DNA from: Calocera cornea HHB12733
Taxonomy: Eukaryota > Basidiomycota > Dacrymycetes > Dacrymycetales > Dacrymycetaceae
DNA: 64,000 bases
Direction: 5' to 3'
NCBI GenBank assembly: GCA_001632435.1
Contig: KV423971.1
Span: 106,581 to 170,580 of the forward strand
In this document: piece after piece, positions 10,397-21,775 of the stretch
Numbering within the stretch: position 1 is the stretch's first letter
Layout of the letters: each line of letters opens with the position of its first letter
Notes under the pieces: generated by a model
Told to the model about the DNA's origin: nothing
What the model saw: only the letters and a program-made list of their open reading frames with translations
Database searches by the model: none
Position numbers and translations under genes: made by a program

Positions 10397-13300
10397 ATGG
10401 AGCAGAGCGGCTTCGACGACCTCTTCACCCCCTCCGCCGTCCCCCGCGTCAGCAACCCCTTTGCGGACGGCGACAACCCCTTCGCAGACATCCGCTCACC
10501 CACAACAGACCCATGGGCTTCCTTCTACCAGCCAGGGTCGCCGGCCGCACCTCCCCCGGCATCACTCATCGCACACACGGACACCAGGTTCCCATCCGAG
10601 TCCCCACAGACCTCTCCTGCTAGGCCCGCTTTCTCCTCCACCAGGACGAGTGAGGCTGACGTGACAGCTGTACACGAGGAGGACGAAGAGGACGAAATCC
10701 CGGTCCCACCCCGGAGCTCCACGCTGTCCCCGCCCTTCAGAGAGGTGTACGACGAGCCCACCGTGCCCGACGTGGCTTCTCCCGATGCATCTGACACTCA
10801 GTCGACGTTCGAGACGCACACGCCGGCCTCTATATACGAACCGTCATACACCACGCCGATCGCCACCTCGTCCATCCTCAGCGAGCCCACCCCCTTGCCG
10901 ACGATGGCGTCCTTGTCAGGCCTCTCTGACTCTGCCTACGAATCGCCGCTTGAATCGGCGCCGTTCGGGAACCCCTTCGCGCCCACAACGCCCTTGACTG
11001 CTTCGACCTCCACATCGCACTTCACTCCGACGGAGCGCAAATCTACCGCGGACCTGCTGGACTCATTGGGCATCGCGGACGATTCGCCTACGGGGGCGTT
11101 TGCGGGGCCCAAGTTCAAGCCTCCTCCGACCCCGAAACGCCGTCCAGCTGCAAAGAAACCCGCGGCTCCTCCGGCAGCCGTGATCAAGCAGCCTATCTTA
11201 CAGAAACAACCTGCTCCTCCTGCTCCTGCTCCTGCCCCTGCCCCTGCCCCTGCTCTTACTCCAGTCGTCGAGAAGCCTGCTGAAGTGCCTACTCCTGCTC
11301 CGGTACCTGTACGGGAGAAACCCCCAGTGGTGGAAACTATTGCCCCTGCCAGAGAGCCTGCGAAAGTTGAGCGTCCACCCGCGCCTGAGCTGGCGCCTCA
11401 GCCGCCAGTACCCATCATCGCAGAACCCACTCCCACCGCGCCGGAGATCTCGACCGCGGTGCAGACGCCACTTCCTCCTTCCGAAGTGCCGACTCCCGCT
11501 GTGCAAACGCCTGTGCGCGTGGCTAGCCCGCAGGCTCCTGCCCCACTTCCCCCGATTCAGACCGTCGCGGAGCCCCTATCGCCCGCGGGCAACTCTTGGG
11601 GTCATGGATCGACCATGGCAGCGTCAAATGAGCCTTCCTTCCTCTCCCCACTGGACGCACCCTACAAGCGCGTGGCGGACAGGACGATTAGCGATCTCAC
11701 ATTGGGAGGAGTTGAGGATGCTGGGTGGCACGGTATCGCAAGCCCAGTGACCACGCCGGGAGGGTGGTTGGCCAGTGGAGATGGAGAGATACTCGGAGAT
11801 CGCAATGGGCAAGCGGAAATCGCACGGCCTCAAACTCCGGAAGAGGCTCCTTCTGTGCAGGTATGTTTAGTCCGTATGTCTCAGGGCGGTACTGACCAAA
11901 CTTGTAGGCAGTGACCACTCCGAAAGGGATGAAGCGTCGTATAGACCCTAATCGGCCGAGCATCAACGTCACTGTTGGTGATCCGCAGAAGGTTGGCGAT
12001 CCTATCAACGCCCACATCGTATATACGGTCCACACCACGGTACGGGCGTAGTCCGACCTTGAGAGCTGTTCCTAATCTTCAAACAGACAAACTCGCCCAA
12101 CCTATTCCGAAAGCAATCCTTCTCTGTTCTGCGACGGTATTCTGACTTCTTATGGTTGTACGACAACCTCTGTCTGAACAACCCTGGCGTTATTGTTCCT
12201 CCAGTACCGGAGAAGCATTCTTTTGGACGGTTCCAGGAGACGTTCGTGGAGACTCGGCGACAGGCTCTCAACAAGTGCATCCAGAAAATAGTCGACCACC
12301 CTCTCCTGTACACCGATCCTGCCCTGAAGCTGTTTTTGGAGTCGGACTCTTTCGCTTTGGATGTGCGTGTCTGCCCTGAGTGCCACTGAGCGAAGTTTCT
12401 GATGTCGCTCTCTAGATCAAGCACCGCAAAACTGAGGGGGGCGTCGACCGGGCCGCCGGCGGGGCCGGGCTTATGGCTACCATTGGAAGTACCCTGACTG
12501 GACCAAAGTTCATTGAGAACGACGACGTATGTGCTTCGTGTGTGGGTGCTTGAAATCCTGCTAACCTGGAGCATAGTGGTTTGAGAATCGGAAGATCTAT
12601 CTCGATGCCCTCGAGTCTCAGTTCCGAGGCTTGATCAAGGCGATCGATATTGTGGCCAAGCAAAGAGCTGGTACGTGCTTTCCCCCCCCCCCCATTCATC
12701 AAACGTGGCGCTGAAGGTACTCGTTCAGAGGTTGTCACTGCTGCTAGTGAGCTGTCTCAGGCGCTTTCCGAGCTGGCAGCATCCGGTCTCAGCAAGCAGC
12801 TATCGCATACTATCGGCATGCTTAGCGATGTGGAGAGCAGAGTCAAAGAGCTGCAAGAAAGCCAAGCTAAAGATGATGTGATGACCTTCCTTGCTGGAAG
12901 TAGGTTCTGCTTTGTCTCTCACCCCGAGCTTAACTCATCGTTATATCAGTTGACGAGTATACTCGCCTGATTGGATCAATTCGATTAGCTTTCATGTCGC
13001 GCGAGCGCGTGTACGTTGCATGGCAGAACGCGGAAACGGATGTGCGCAAGGTACGCGCTGCAAACGAAAGGGCGAAGCGGCAAGGAAAGCTGCCGTCTGA
13101 CACGACTGGCGTGTCGCTCGCGCAGCTGAGCGCGGTATGTCGCATGGATGTTGCTATTGAATCACGCTGATACTTCAGGAAGGCCGAGCGGCGCGCTATC
13201 GACTCCAAAAATGAATTCGACTCTGTGACCAAGCTGGTAAAGTCTGAGATCTCTCGTTTCGAACACGAACGGATAGAGGACTTCAAGGACTCTCTGGAAC

Positions 13301-13464
13301 TGTTCTTGGAAAATATGATACGGCGACAGAGAGAGGTAAGTCCGATTTCTGCGCCATCCCTCGCTCATGGACTCATCTCGGTGTAGTTGATTGTCGCCTG
13401 GGAGCAATATCAGAGCGTTCTTCTGAAGAGGGTAGGCGCCAACCCGCCGGTCAACGGTTCATGA
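10397..13464 (+). CDS. VPS5: Vps5/SNX1-type sorting nexin (retromer)
   Basis: The model has nine exons: 10397-11860, 11908-12039, 12087-12362, 12416-12526, 12577-12670, 12729-12899, 12950-13134, 13183-13335 and 13387-13464. The product is a PX-BAR sorting nexin of the retromer coat, which recycles cargo from endosomes to the Golgi. Residues 1 to about 490 are disordered, rich in proline, alanine and serine, with an alanine-proline tract and three NPF tripeptides. A PX domain follows, with the phosphoinositide-binding RRYSDFLWLY motif and a PGVIVPPVPEK loop, then a Vps5-type BAR region (ALESQFRGLIKAIDIVAKQR, DEYTRLIGSIRLAFMSRER, VAWEQYQSV). The start is the first ATG; the frame is open upstream but lacks an earlier ATG. 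A run of C lies in the intron at 12671-12728. The gene is convergent with MPE1, 165 bp apart. Confidence 0.93.
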
Positions 13465-13629
13465 CCCTCTGCCTGCTAGCAGGCCATAAAACTTTCTCTC
13501 ACGATCACGATAGTTTGGTATAAATGGTTGCATAGTTCTACTACTGTACATTCGACGAGAGAGCCGGGCCCCGATGAACGCCTCATAGAAGCGTGAAGGC
13601 CATCAATGATGACCTGCGTGAGGCAAGGA

Positions 13630-15530
13630 TTAATAATGTCGTCCCATCTTTTCGATCCTCTGGTCGACCTGGACGAAGTCTTGCGGTCTGCCACGCTTCT
13701 GTCCGCGGATTTGACCACTCCCCTGTTGCTGAGCGAAGTTGCCTCCTGGTTGAAACGCAATTTCTTGATTGGGATACATGCCGAAGTCTTGCCCATAGTT
13801 GCCCTGCCATCCCATAAACCCGTTCATCCCCATGTTCATCCCCACACCCATCCCGTGCATATCCATTCCTTCCATCCCTGCAGCATTGCTCATCTCATAC
13901 ATCGCCGTCATCATCTGCAACTGAGCGAGCTGCTCATTGGTCTGCTGGAGCCGGATTTGCAGACGCTGTCGGTCCTGCATGTTCATATTTGGCTTGCTCA
14001 GCATAGCGGTCATCTGCTTTATCGAATCTTGAAGAGTGGCGATCTGGGCCGAATGATCCGGCCTAGGCATGTTCTTGTCGACGCTCGGACCAGAAGTGAC
14101 GACCTAGGATGTCACTTGTCAGTATGCATATCTCCCAGCGATACCTGAACACGCTTACCTGGCTTGCGTCTCCGTTCTGACCCTTGGAGCCTTCGTCATC
14201 CTCTTCTCTAGCCTCATCCATTGCCTTGTATATGTACTCCTTCACTTTGCGCCTCATATCGGTATCTGGCTCAAGCCTATCCAGTGATCCGATGCGCTTG
14301 TTGCAGTTGGGACACACAAAGTCGTGTTCCAAGAGATGGGTTTGTATACATTCCTCGCAATACGTGGTTCCGCAGCATGGTGTCTTCGTAGCCTCTCTGA
14401 ACAGCTTAGAGCAGATGGGACAAGCAAGGCTGGAGTCTGTGACCGGCTTCTCTCGAATATCGTTCTCGGAGAGGGCCTTCGCCTTGGCTCTTTGTTTCTC
14501 CCATGTAGCACTACGGAAACGTGGTCAGTCTTTGGGCCACTTGCATAACCCATGTATGTACTTACGAATCTGCTTGTGCGATGACATAGCCTCCATCCGG
14601 CGTAACCATCACTCCCGGCATATTGTTACCGGTGGCAATAGGATTCTCGACCGCCTTAAGAAAGCTACGCGGTATCCCGGTTGTCCGTTTGATCCGAGGC
14701 CGATTATCGAAGTCCTGATCACCGTTGGTGGGGCATTCCTGTATCCAATGGCCTTTCTGTCCACAGCGATAACAAGTATAGCCCAGAGGTGGAGGACGGG
14801 ACGGTTGTTCATGCTGCTGATGAGGCTGACTTGGCTTTCCTCTGAACCCACCGCGACCACGGCTATTGTGTATTGGCGTTGCTCTAAGTACAGAGTAAAT
14901 ATCACGCAAAATCTTAGAAGTGTACCGCTACTTACTGGGCCATCTTTTCCTGGGTTTGCTGCCACTGCTCAGACGTGGCCTGGAACATTGCAGCGATCGC
15001 CGCCTGCTCTTCATCGTCAAGGGTGGTAGATGCGGCTGCCTCTTCTTGCTGATCCTCCGGTTTCTCGGCGTTCTTTGATGGATCTTTCCCATCAAATCGT
15101 TGAGTGATCGAGCCTTGGCCAGGCTTCCAGCTGGGCAGAGGTCTGGCGGATGGCCTTGTAGCTTCGGCTCGAGGGTCAGGCGCGGGAGCTGCAGACTGTA
15201 GGCTGGCAACATAGATCTGTGCTTTGCCCCTCCCAGGCTTGGAAGGGGGCAATCGGCGCACGACGACAGAGCTGGAACGTGGAATGATATCTTCATCATT
15301 ATACTCTGATGGAACAGTTTGAGGACTCCCGTCGACACGAGATGTAAGTATAACACACCTTTGTTAGATTTGGCGTCATAGACACCAAGATCAAAATCAG
15401 CCCCATTGCCCATCTTATTGGCGACCATGATTTCCCGCTTCAGATCGAAGACGGATATGCCGGTGCCGTCGAATGTAATGCGGGATTCATCCCGTTGAGC
15501 TTTGAACTTATAGTAGACCGATGACGCCAT
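13630..15530 (-). CDS. MPE1: Mpe1/RBBP6-like cleavage and polyadenylation factor subunit
   Basis: The five exons (15530-15359, 15305-14936, 14883-14566, 14510-14159, 14103-13630) code for 561 residues. Mpe1 is a subunit of the CPF complex that cleaves and polyadenylates mRNA 3' ends in the nucleus. The domains are in family order: an N-terminal ubiquitin-like DWNN domain (starting MASSVYYKFKAQRDESRITF), a CCHC zinc knuckle (CYRCGQKGHWIQEC), and a RING/U-box (CPICSKLF through TPCCGTTYCEECI to CPNCNKRIG). The C-terminal tail is rich in methionine, glycine and glutamine. All introns are 46-55 nt. The start is the first ATG of the DWNN domain. Confidence 0.95.
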
Positions 15531-16005
15531 GCTGAGAATATGGTGTGAACGAATACGGTTCAGTTATTGTCAGGATAAAGAGCTTTGGGAATAGGGAAGG
15601 AGCGACGCGGTGGATGGCACGGTTTGTGATTTCAAGACAGCAATAACGATATAAGATTTGCTATGGAACAAATCGAAAGGCTGAAACAATCCGAGTCCGG
15701 TTGGAGTGGGTGGATATGCGATGGTGGTGGAGAGGGGATGCAACGGGACGGCTTGACCAGGAGACAGCAGATTGAGAAGGTGATCGTCGGGTGGGATGTC
15801 GGTGCACGCAGCCTGAGGACGGACGCGCCACCACGGTTATATAATGGAAGGCGATTAGTCAGCATGACGCCCGTACCTGCGTTTTGGGCCCCGGGACACA
15901 ATCGCGCTGTCCTCCATTCTAGAAGCTGCGATTCCTCGCCTTGCCTTAGATATCCGCCTCCTGTTCACGACCTGAGACTCATCACCAACCATATCCATTG
16001 AAGCA
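15531..16005. promoter_or_regulatory. Divergent intergenic region MPE1 / ZPR1
   Basis: These 475 bp separate two start codons on opposite strands and so must hold both promoters. A TATATAATGG sequence lies near 15837-15847, about 165 bp from the ZPR1 start. Short ORFs here have no recognisable product. Confidence 0.5.
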
Positions 16006-17759
16006 ATGCCGACTAGGGCCCAGGATCCTTTCTTCAAATCCATCGGAGCGGCCGCAGCCGATACAGAGGCACTCCGTGAGCAACCAGATGATGAAGATGG
16101 CCAGGAGCCAGACGTGGAGCCTATAGACGAGGATCGGCCGATGCAGGAAGTAGAAAGCCTATGTATGAACTGTGGGGAACAGGTATGTATTGATGCACAA
16201 ACTCCCTGACGCTGGACTAAGAGTCTGTCAGGGAGTAACTCGAATGCTCCTCACGTCTATACCATACTTCCGTGAGGTGATCGTCATGTCATTTCGATGC
16301 GAACATTGCGGCAACCAAAACAACGAGATCCAGTCAGCAAGCACAATACGAGGTTGGTCTTGGATTCGAGCTCATTCTTCTTGCTTATCTGACTAGGCTA
16401 TATCAGAGCATGGTGTCACATATACAGTCAAGATCCTCAACCAAGGCGACTTGGACCGTCAACTAGTGAAGTCCGAAACGGCCACAGTTTCGATACCCGA
16501 ATTCGAGCTCACAATACCGCCGCTTCGTGGTCAGATGACGACGGTGGAAGGGACTCTCCGAGACACGATACAAGACCTGGCCGCCGACCAACCACTGCGG
16601 CGCATCGAAGATCCGCCCACCTATGACAAAATCGAAGCACTCCTTACAAAGCTCAAGGAAGTCGTTCCGGATGACGAAGATGATGATGCACCTACAATGA
16701 ACGAACGACAGCCGGAGGATCCTGTCCGGCCGTTTACGGTCATCCTTGACGACCCAGCGGGAAACTCCTTCTTTGAATTCTCTGGCTCGATGGCCGACCC
16801 AAAGTGGAGCCTGAGGGAGTATTCGCGAACAATGGAGCAGAACATCACATTGGGGCTTGCCCAGCCTGGAGATGACGAGAAGGAGAAGGTAACGCAGAAG
16901 GAGGGTCCTCTCAGAGAGGAAGATGAGGATGGATTGCCCGCCGAAGAAATTTTCATCTTTCCTGGCATATGTTCGTCATGCGGACATCAAGTTGATACGC
17001 GAATGAAGAAAGTCAACATCCCCTACTTCAAGGTGTGTCAGTACGTTGTGCCACATGCATAGATGCTGATATGAACACAGGACATCATAATCATGTCCAC
17101 CAACTGCAGCGCGTGTGGTTACCGAGATAACGAAGTGAAGTCGGGGGGTGCGATCTCTGATAAAGGAAAGCGTATAACCTTGAGAGTGGAGGACGCCGAA
17201 GATCTTAGTCGGGACATCTTGAAGGTAAGCCCCGAACGACCGTGCGAGACTACCCTACTTACGGAGGTTATCCAGAGTGAAACATGCGGCCTCGAAATTC
17301 CTGAAATCGACCTCGCCCTGCATGCTGGAACATTGGGAGGGCGCTTCACCACCGTAGAGGGCATTTTGACACAAGTTTACGACGAATTGAGCGAAAAAGT
17401 TTTCCGCGGAGATTCTGTGGGTTCGGCCAACAGCCAGAACAACACAGAATTTGAGACGTTCTTGGGAAGAATGAAGGAGGCAAGTTTCATATAATTGTAT
17501 TTGAATACGCCTAAGCCCAGGATAGGTCATGACGGCTGCGCGGTCATTCACTCTGATTCTAGACGATCCTTTAGCCAACTCCTACCTTCAAAACTTATAC
17601 GCCCCTGATCCCGATCCGAACATGGAAATCACGACTTATGAGCGAACTTTCGATCAGAATGAAGAGCTGGGTCTTAACGACATGAAGGTAGATGGATATG
17701 AACTCCCAGCGAATCAAGGGGCAGGGGAAGTGGAACACACTCCAGTGCAGAACAGCTGA
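16006..17759 (+). CDS. ZPR1: ZPR1 zinc finger protein
   Basis: The six exons are 16006-16182, 16232-16352, 16407-17032, 17081-17224, 17276-17479 and 17526-17759. ZPR1 is a conserved protein that binds and helps fold translation elongation factor eEF1A and moves between cytoplasm and nucleus. The sequence shows the duplicated ZPR1 layout. The first C4 zinc finger (CMNCGEQ...CEHCGN) is followed by an alpha/beta domain ([14 protein letters not shown]). The second finger (CSSCGHQ...CSACGY) is followed by a second alpha/beta domain ([19 protein letters not shown]). The last intron (17480-17525) appears to use a GC donor (GCAAGT), since no GT donor keeps the frame. Confidence 0.96.
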
Positions 17760-17931
17760 GCAACAGAGATATGACTTTGAGGTTGACGGATGGCTATGCG
17801 CTACAGTTCGAACAACCATGTAGCATCGATTAGATTGGAGCGCGATGTCATCCGCCACCAGACGCAGAGGAGTCAGAGACACTTCGCTGACAGCTGAGAA
17901 GTTGGCCCTGCTAGGCCATAGCATCACGTCA

Positions 17932-17980
17932 ACGAGCTGCACGCCCCTTGCGAAGCAAAGGGTTTTTGATCCCGAGGCCG
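17932..17980 (+). repeat. Boundary ('leader') sequence of array C
   Basis: It starts with ACGAGCTGCACGCCCC, identical over 16 bases to the reverse complement of 10249-10264. It then has TTGCGAAGCAAAGGG and TTTTTGATCCC, matching the array B boundary apart from a 5-nt insertion. It contains a small hairpin, CCCTTGC with GCAAAGGG. Confidence 0.65.
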
Positions 17981-18049
17981 TAACCCCCGATTCCATTTTG
18001 CCAGGACTTGCGAGTTTCCTGACAAGCACTCTGATGGCTTCTGACTCCA

Positions 18050-18925
18050 TTTACTCCCGTGTCCATCTCAGTGACTCTTTGCTTCCGTTTATGGGCACTA
18101 CCGCTTGGTGCAGGTTTGCTTCCCTTCGACGTTTGCATCCGTAGACCCTTTGCATCCGGCTTCCCACCTGGATCCGTTGCTTCCACACCTCAGTTTACTT
18201 CCGCTCCCCCTTTACTTCCGCTCACTCTTTTATTTCCGTTCGGTAGTTTACTTCCGCTGATCTATTTACCTCTATTGATTCATTTACTTCCGCCTTTGCT
18301 TTCGGCTTGGAGTTTACATCCGCTGTATGATTTGCAGGGGTTGCGTCCGTTCTGAGATTTGCTTCCCCCCTTGCTTCCCTGTCTGGATTTGTTTCCGCTA
18401 ATTCATTCGCTTCCGGGAACGGAGGTGCTTCCACCTTCTGATTTCGATTTGGCTTCATGTTTGCTTCCGCTACCGATTGGCTTCCGGGTGCCGCTTCCGC
18501 TGCTGGCGCATTCATCTGGTTCCGCTTCTAATGTACCTCCGCTCCCAATTTTTCATGGGCTTCCCAAATATGTCTCCGTCCGGTAAAAGCTTCGGTTTTA
18601 CAATCTGTTTCCGTGACAGGCTTGTTTCGGCTCAAGTGTTAGCCTCCGCTCTGAAATACGTTTCCGTTCAACGGTGGCTTCCGGCTAAGTATTTACTCCC
18701 GTTTTGAGGTCTGCCTCCCTCTAAGTCTACTTCGCTCCAATAAGTGCTTCCTGTCCCGAGTGTACAATCATACCAGCTTGTCGGGCTCGGACAGCCTCTC
18801 GGGCGTCTTTCATCCGGTCCCTCAGAGAGGTATTTATTTCCGCTTGGGGCTCTGTTACTTCCGTGTGGGTCTGTGTGCTTCCGCTTGGTAGACCCTCTTT
18901 GCTTCCGCTCTCGGAGGCGGACCCA
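18050..18925. repeat. 18-bp unit array C
   Basis: This is a long array of TTTACTTCCGCT-type units, nearly all in the plus orientation, for example cores at 18199, 18216, 18234, 18252, 18270 and 18288. Spacing is mostly 17-18 bp with some shorter steps (9 or 12). It ends at GGAGGCGGACCCAAAAT (near 18912-18928), similar to the ACCCAAAAT end of array B. Because 18 is a multiple of three, the minus strand stays open for about 98 codons (18515-18222) with a loose AEVN-type hexapeptide repeat. The array ends about 150 bp upstream of the UCH start codon. Confidence 0.88.
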
Positions 18926-19075
18926 AAATTACATGATCCCAGGCCCAACAGGGCGAAGTGCCTCTCTCTATACACAGAAACCTCCGCGCGTAACCTAGCC
19001 CTAGTTCCCAACCCTAATTATTCCTCGACCTGAGTCAACTCTTTGGTTCAACTATCTCTATTCGATCAGGCCAGG

Positions 19076-20173
19076 ATGTCTACTTCCATCGCAATGGCTG
19101 TGGCCACGAGTGAGGCGCTGAGCTTTACTGGACTGCCCAAGCAGGAGAGCAACCGTTGGATTCCTCTAGAGAGCGATCCGGACATCATGAACAATGTGAG
19201 CTTGTTCTTCGGACGGTGTCCTTCCTCAGTATTGTGAAAACAACACTGTATCAAGTGGGCCCAGCAGCTTGGTCTTCAAACCAACATACATTCCTTCCAA
19301 GATGTATATGGTATGAATAAGGCCAGTCATACATGGGTGTCGCTGATAACGCTATCAGGGTTGGATCCCGAGTTGTTAGCTCTTGTACCCAAGCCGGTCA
19401 AAGCCATTCTCTTGCTCTTCCCGAACGTACAGTCTGTAGAGGATGCTCGCAGCGCAGATGAAGCTAAACGCGACGCGGTTAACAAAGATCCCATTGATGC
19501 CAATGTGATCTTCATAAAGCAGACGGTAAGTCGAGAGCCGACTTGCCGCCGCATTCCTGTGACAGCTATTGCAGATCAGCAACGCGTGCGGGACAATCGC
19601 TCTCCTCCATGCGCTTGCGAATGTAAGATAATATCAGCTGCTGCTCGATCGCGCTGACCGTGTCCCTCTGTAAGGCTCCGGACGTGACTATCAAGCCGAA
19701 CAGTCCACTACAGCAATTCATTACGTTGTGCAAAGGTACATCCGCAAGGACGACGCTGTGGGGACCATCTAACGTCTATTCGTGTTCTTCAGGGAAATCC
19801 CCAGAAGAAAGGGCCGAACTGCTGGAGAATACCGACCTCTTCGCAACAATGCATAGAGCCGCCGCCGAGGCTGGCCGATCGGTGATAACGCCTGACTTGG
19901 ATACAGACCTGCACTTCATCTGCTTCGTTCAAGCAAAGTCGCAATCTGACCCTACCGGGAAGCGTCTCCTCGAGCTCGATGGTCGTAGGACTGCGCCCGT
20001 TGACTACGGCCCAAGCACCGACATACTAGCCGTGAGCCAGCTTGCTGTTTGCTACTGGACGAACTTGACCATGTGTCACCAAGGATGTTGCAAAGGTTGC
20101 TCAAGAGAAATACTTGAACTCGACGAACAGCTTGCAGTTCAGCATGACCGCACTCGCTCCGACCGATTTTTAG
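19076..20173 (+). CDS. YUH1: Ubiquitin carboxyl-terminal hydrolase, UCH-L3/Yuh1 family
   Basis: The seven exons (19076-19195, 19256-19310, 19359-19525, 19575-19622, 19675-19735, 19793-20031, 20084-20173) code for 259 residues. This is a cysteine protease that removes small adducts from the C terminus of ubiquitin or Nedd8. The catalytic residues are all visible: glutamine in FIKQT (about residue 113), cysteine in NACGT (119), histidine in DLHFICF (191) and aspartate in LELDGR (213). The protein is slightly longer than the usual 230 residues, mainly in the crossover-loop region. Array C fills its upstream region. It converges with RPF1, 88 bp apart. Confidence 0.95.
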
Positions 20174-20261
20174 GCATGTCCATCACACCTCATGACGTCC
20201 TCACGATACCATACAAAGTGGTCGGAAAGCGAGTGCAGGTAACACATGACAGCAAATAAAA

Positions 20262-21597
20262 TTACAAAAAGAATGTCCGTCGGTTCACCTCCATCTTCGG
20301 CTATGTTGATGTTAGCGCAAGAACGTGTTGGCTGAGATGGGAACGCACCTTCCACAACCATTCATAATCACTTTCCTTGCTTGTAGGTCCCACTACATCC
20401 GAAGGCTCGGCTCCATCCTGTTCTCCAGCGCCATCTGCCAGCTCAAGGGTGGGCTGTACAGTAGAGTCCTTCGCAGCTGGGATGCCCTTCTTGAGCCAGC
20501 GAAGCTTAAGTGTGAAGCGCGGACCAATTTCCTGCAACCCGGTCTTCTCTGTCGATTTAAAGACATAGCTGATAGACCACGTTGAGAAAACAGCCATTTC
20601 AACCAGCGGGCAGCTTACCGATGTCGTCGGAAGAACAGGAAGTCCCGTTGGTTATGAAGAGTGACCACCTGCCGGCCTTCAAACTCTGGCAAAGGTGGGA
20701 AGAGTGTTTGAAACATGCGGCCGACAGCATGTCCTAAACGCGTGACAAACCCATTCAGGACGAGCTCGGGATAATGAGACGAAGGCCGGGCGTGTCCCTG
20801 CTGCGGTCAGAAAGTCATACTTCTGTTATAAAGAAGCCGCGACGCACGAGAATCGTCTTCGATAGCCGTATAGAGGTTAGCTTAAAGTAAGCGGTCGGTC
20901 CATCCGGAAGGTGAACGAGAGTGACAGCATCTGGGAAGGTCGCGTCAGAGCTACTGAAAGACATCACTTAAGGAATATTGCGTACTCGGTGTTTTGTGAT
21001 CTTCATTTACTACCAGCAAGGCGCTGTAGCCGCGCTTGGCACACCATGCGGCAATTCGCCCCATTTGGAATTCTTGACCTTTTTTTCGCCGCACAAATTC
21101 GGCTCCAGGAAATATGGCGGACAGTTCGTCGCAGAAGTCATACGTCACGCTGGTCGCCCTCGTCGAAGTCGTGATAAGTACTTTGGGTGGAACGGTAGGA
21201 TCGTTCTCTGACGAGAAGTATGACGCAAATGGGTCACTCTGGATGTCAAGAGCTGCCTCGGGGTCCACGTCTGCTCGAGCATTTGCTGCAGTCGATGACT
21301 CGGGATGGGCCTCGGGATTGGCGGTGAGCATGGATGGGTCGTATTCTCTCATGTTGTCAAGCGTCTTGGGGATGTTTTTGGACCTTCGTTCCTGCTAAGT
21401 GTGAGTCTCTGCTCCGCACGCAAGGAGACGACCTCAGAGCGTACCTCTTTCAGTTGCGGGTCCTCCTTTTCTGCCTTGGCTAACGCCAGCCTGCGCTTCA
21501 ATTTTTCCTGTCGTGCTTCCTTCTTCCTTTGACGATAGACATCTTGGCGCTTCTGCTTGTTCCCGATCTCAGATACAGCAAAGCGAGTTGGCGCCAT
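20262..21597 (-). CDS. RPF1: Rpf1 ribosome production factor (Brix domain)
   Basis: The six exons (21597-21445, 21394-20986, 20930-20848, 20800-20619, 20568-20349, 20300-20262) code for 361 residues. Rpf1 is a nucleolar Brix-domain protein needed for large ribosomal subunit assembly. The N-terminal basic helix ([18 protein letters not shown]) is followed by the Brix domain: [69 protein letters not shown] and [12 protein letters not shown]. The last 13-codon exon was found by its [12 protein letters not shown] ending, which matches the family C terminus. All introns are 44-55 nt. Confidence 0.95.
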
Positions 21598-21775
21598 GAT
21601 CGTTCAGAGAGCGGTTGGTGCGGATGTGTCCAAGAGCAGGGATCGGAGGAGTGGCGTACGAAATTTCAGCGCTATCAGCAAGGGACCCTGGCTTTGCCCA
21701 AACGGGCGAACTCTATATTTGTACTCCAGAAAATACAGCAAAACTGATACAAATGCACGACACTCTGGAGCGCAG

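Noticed and set aside
13606..14148. Plus-strand ORF of 180 codons
   Set aside because: It is antisense to the last exon of MPE1 and has no recognisable product.
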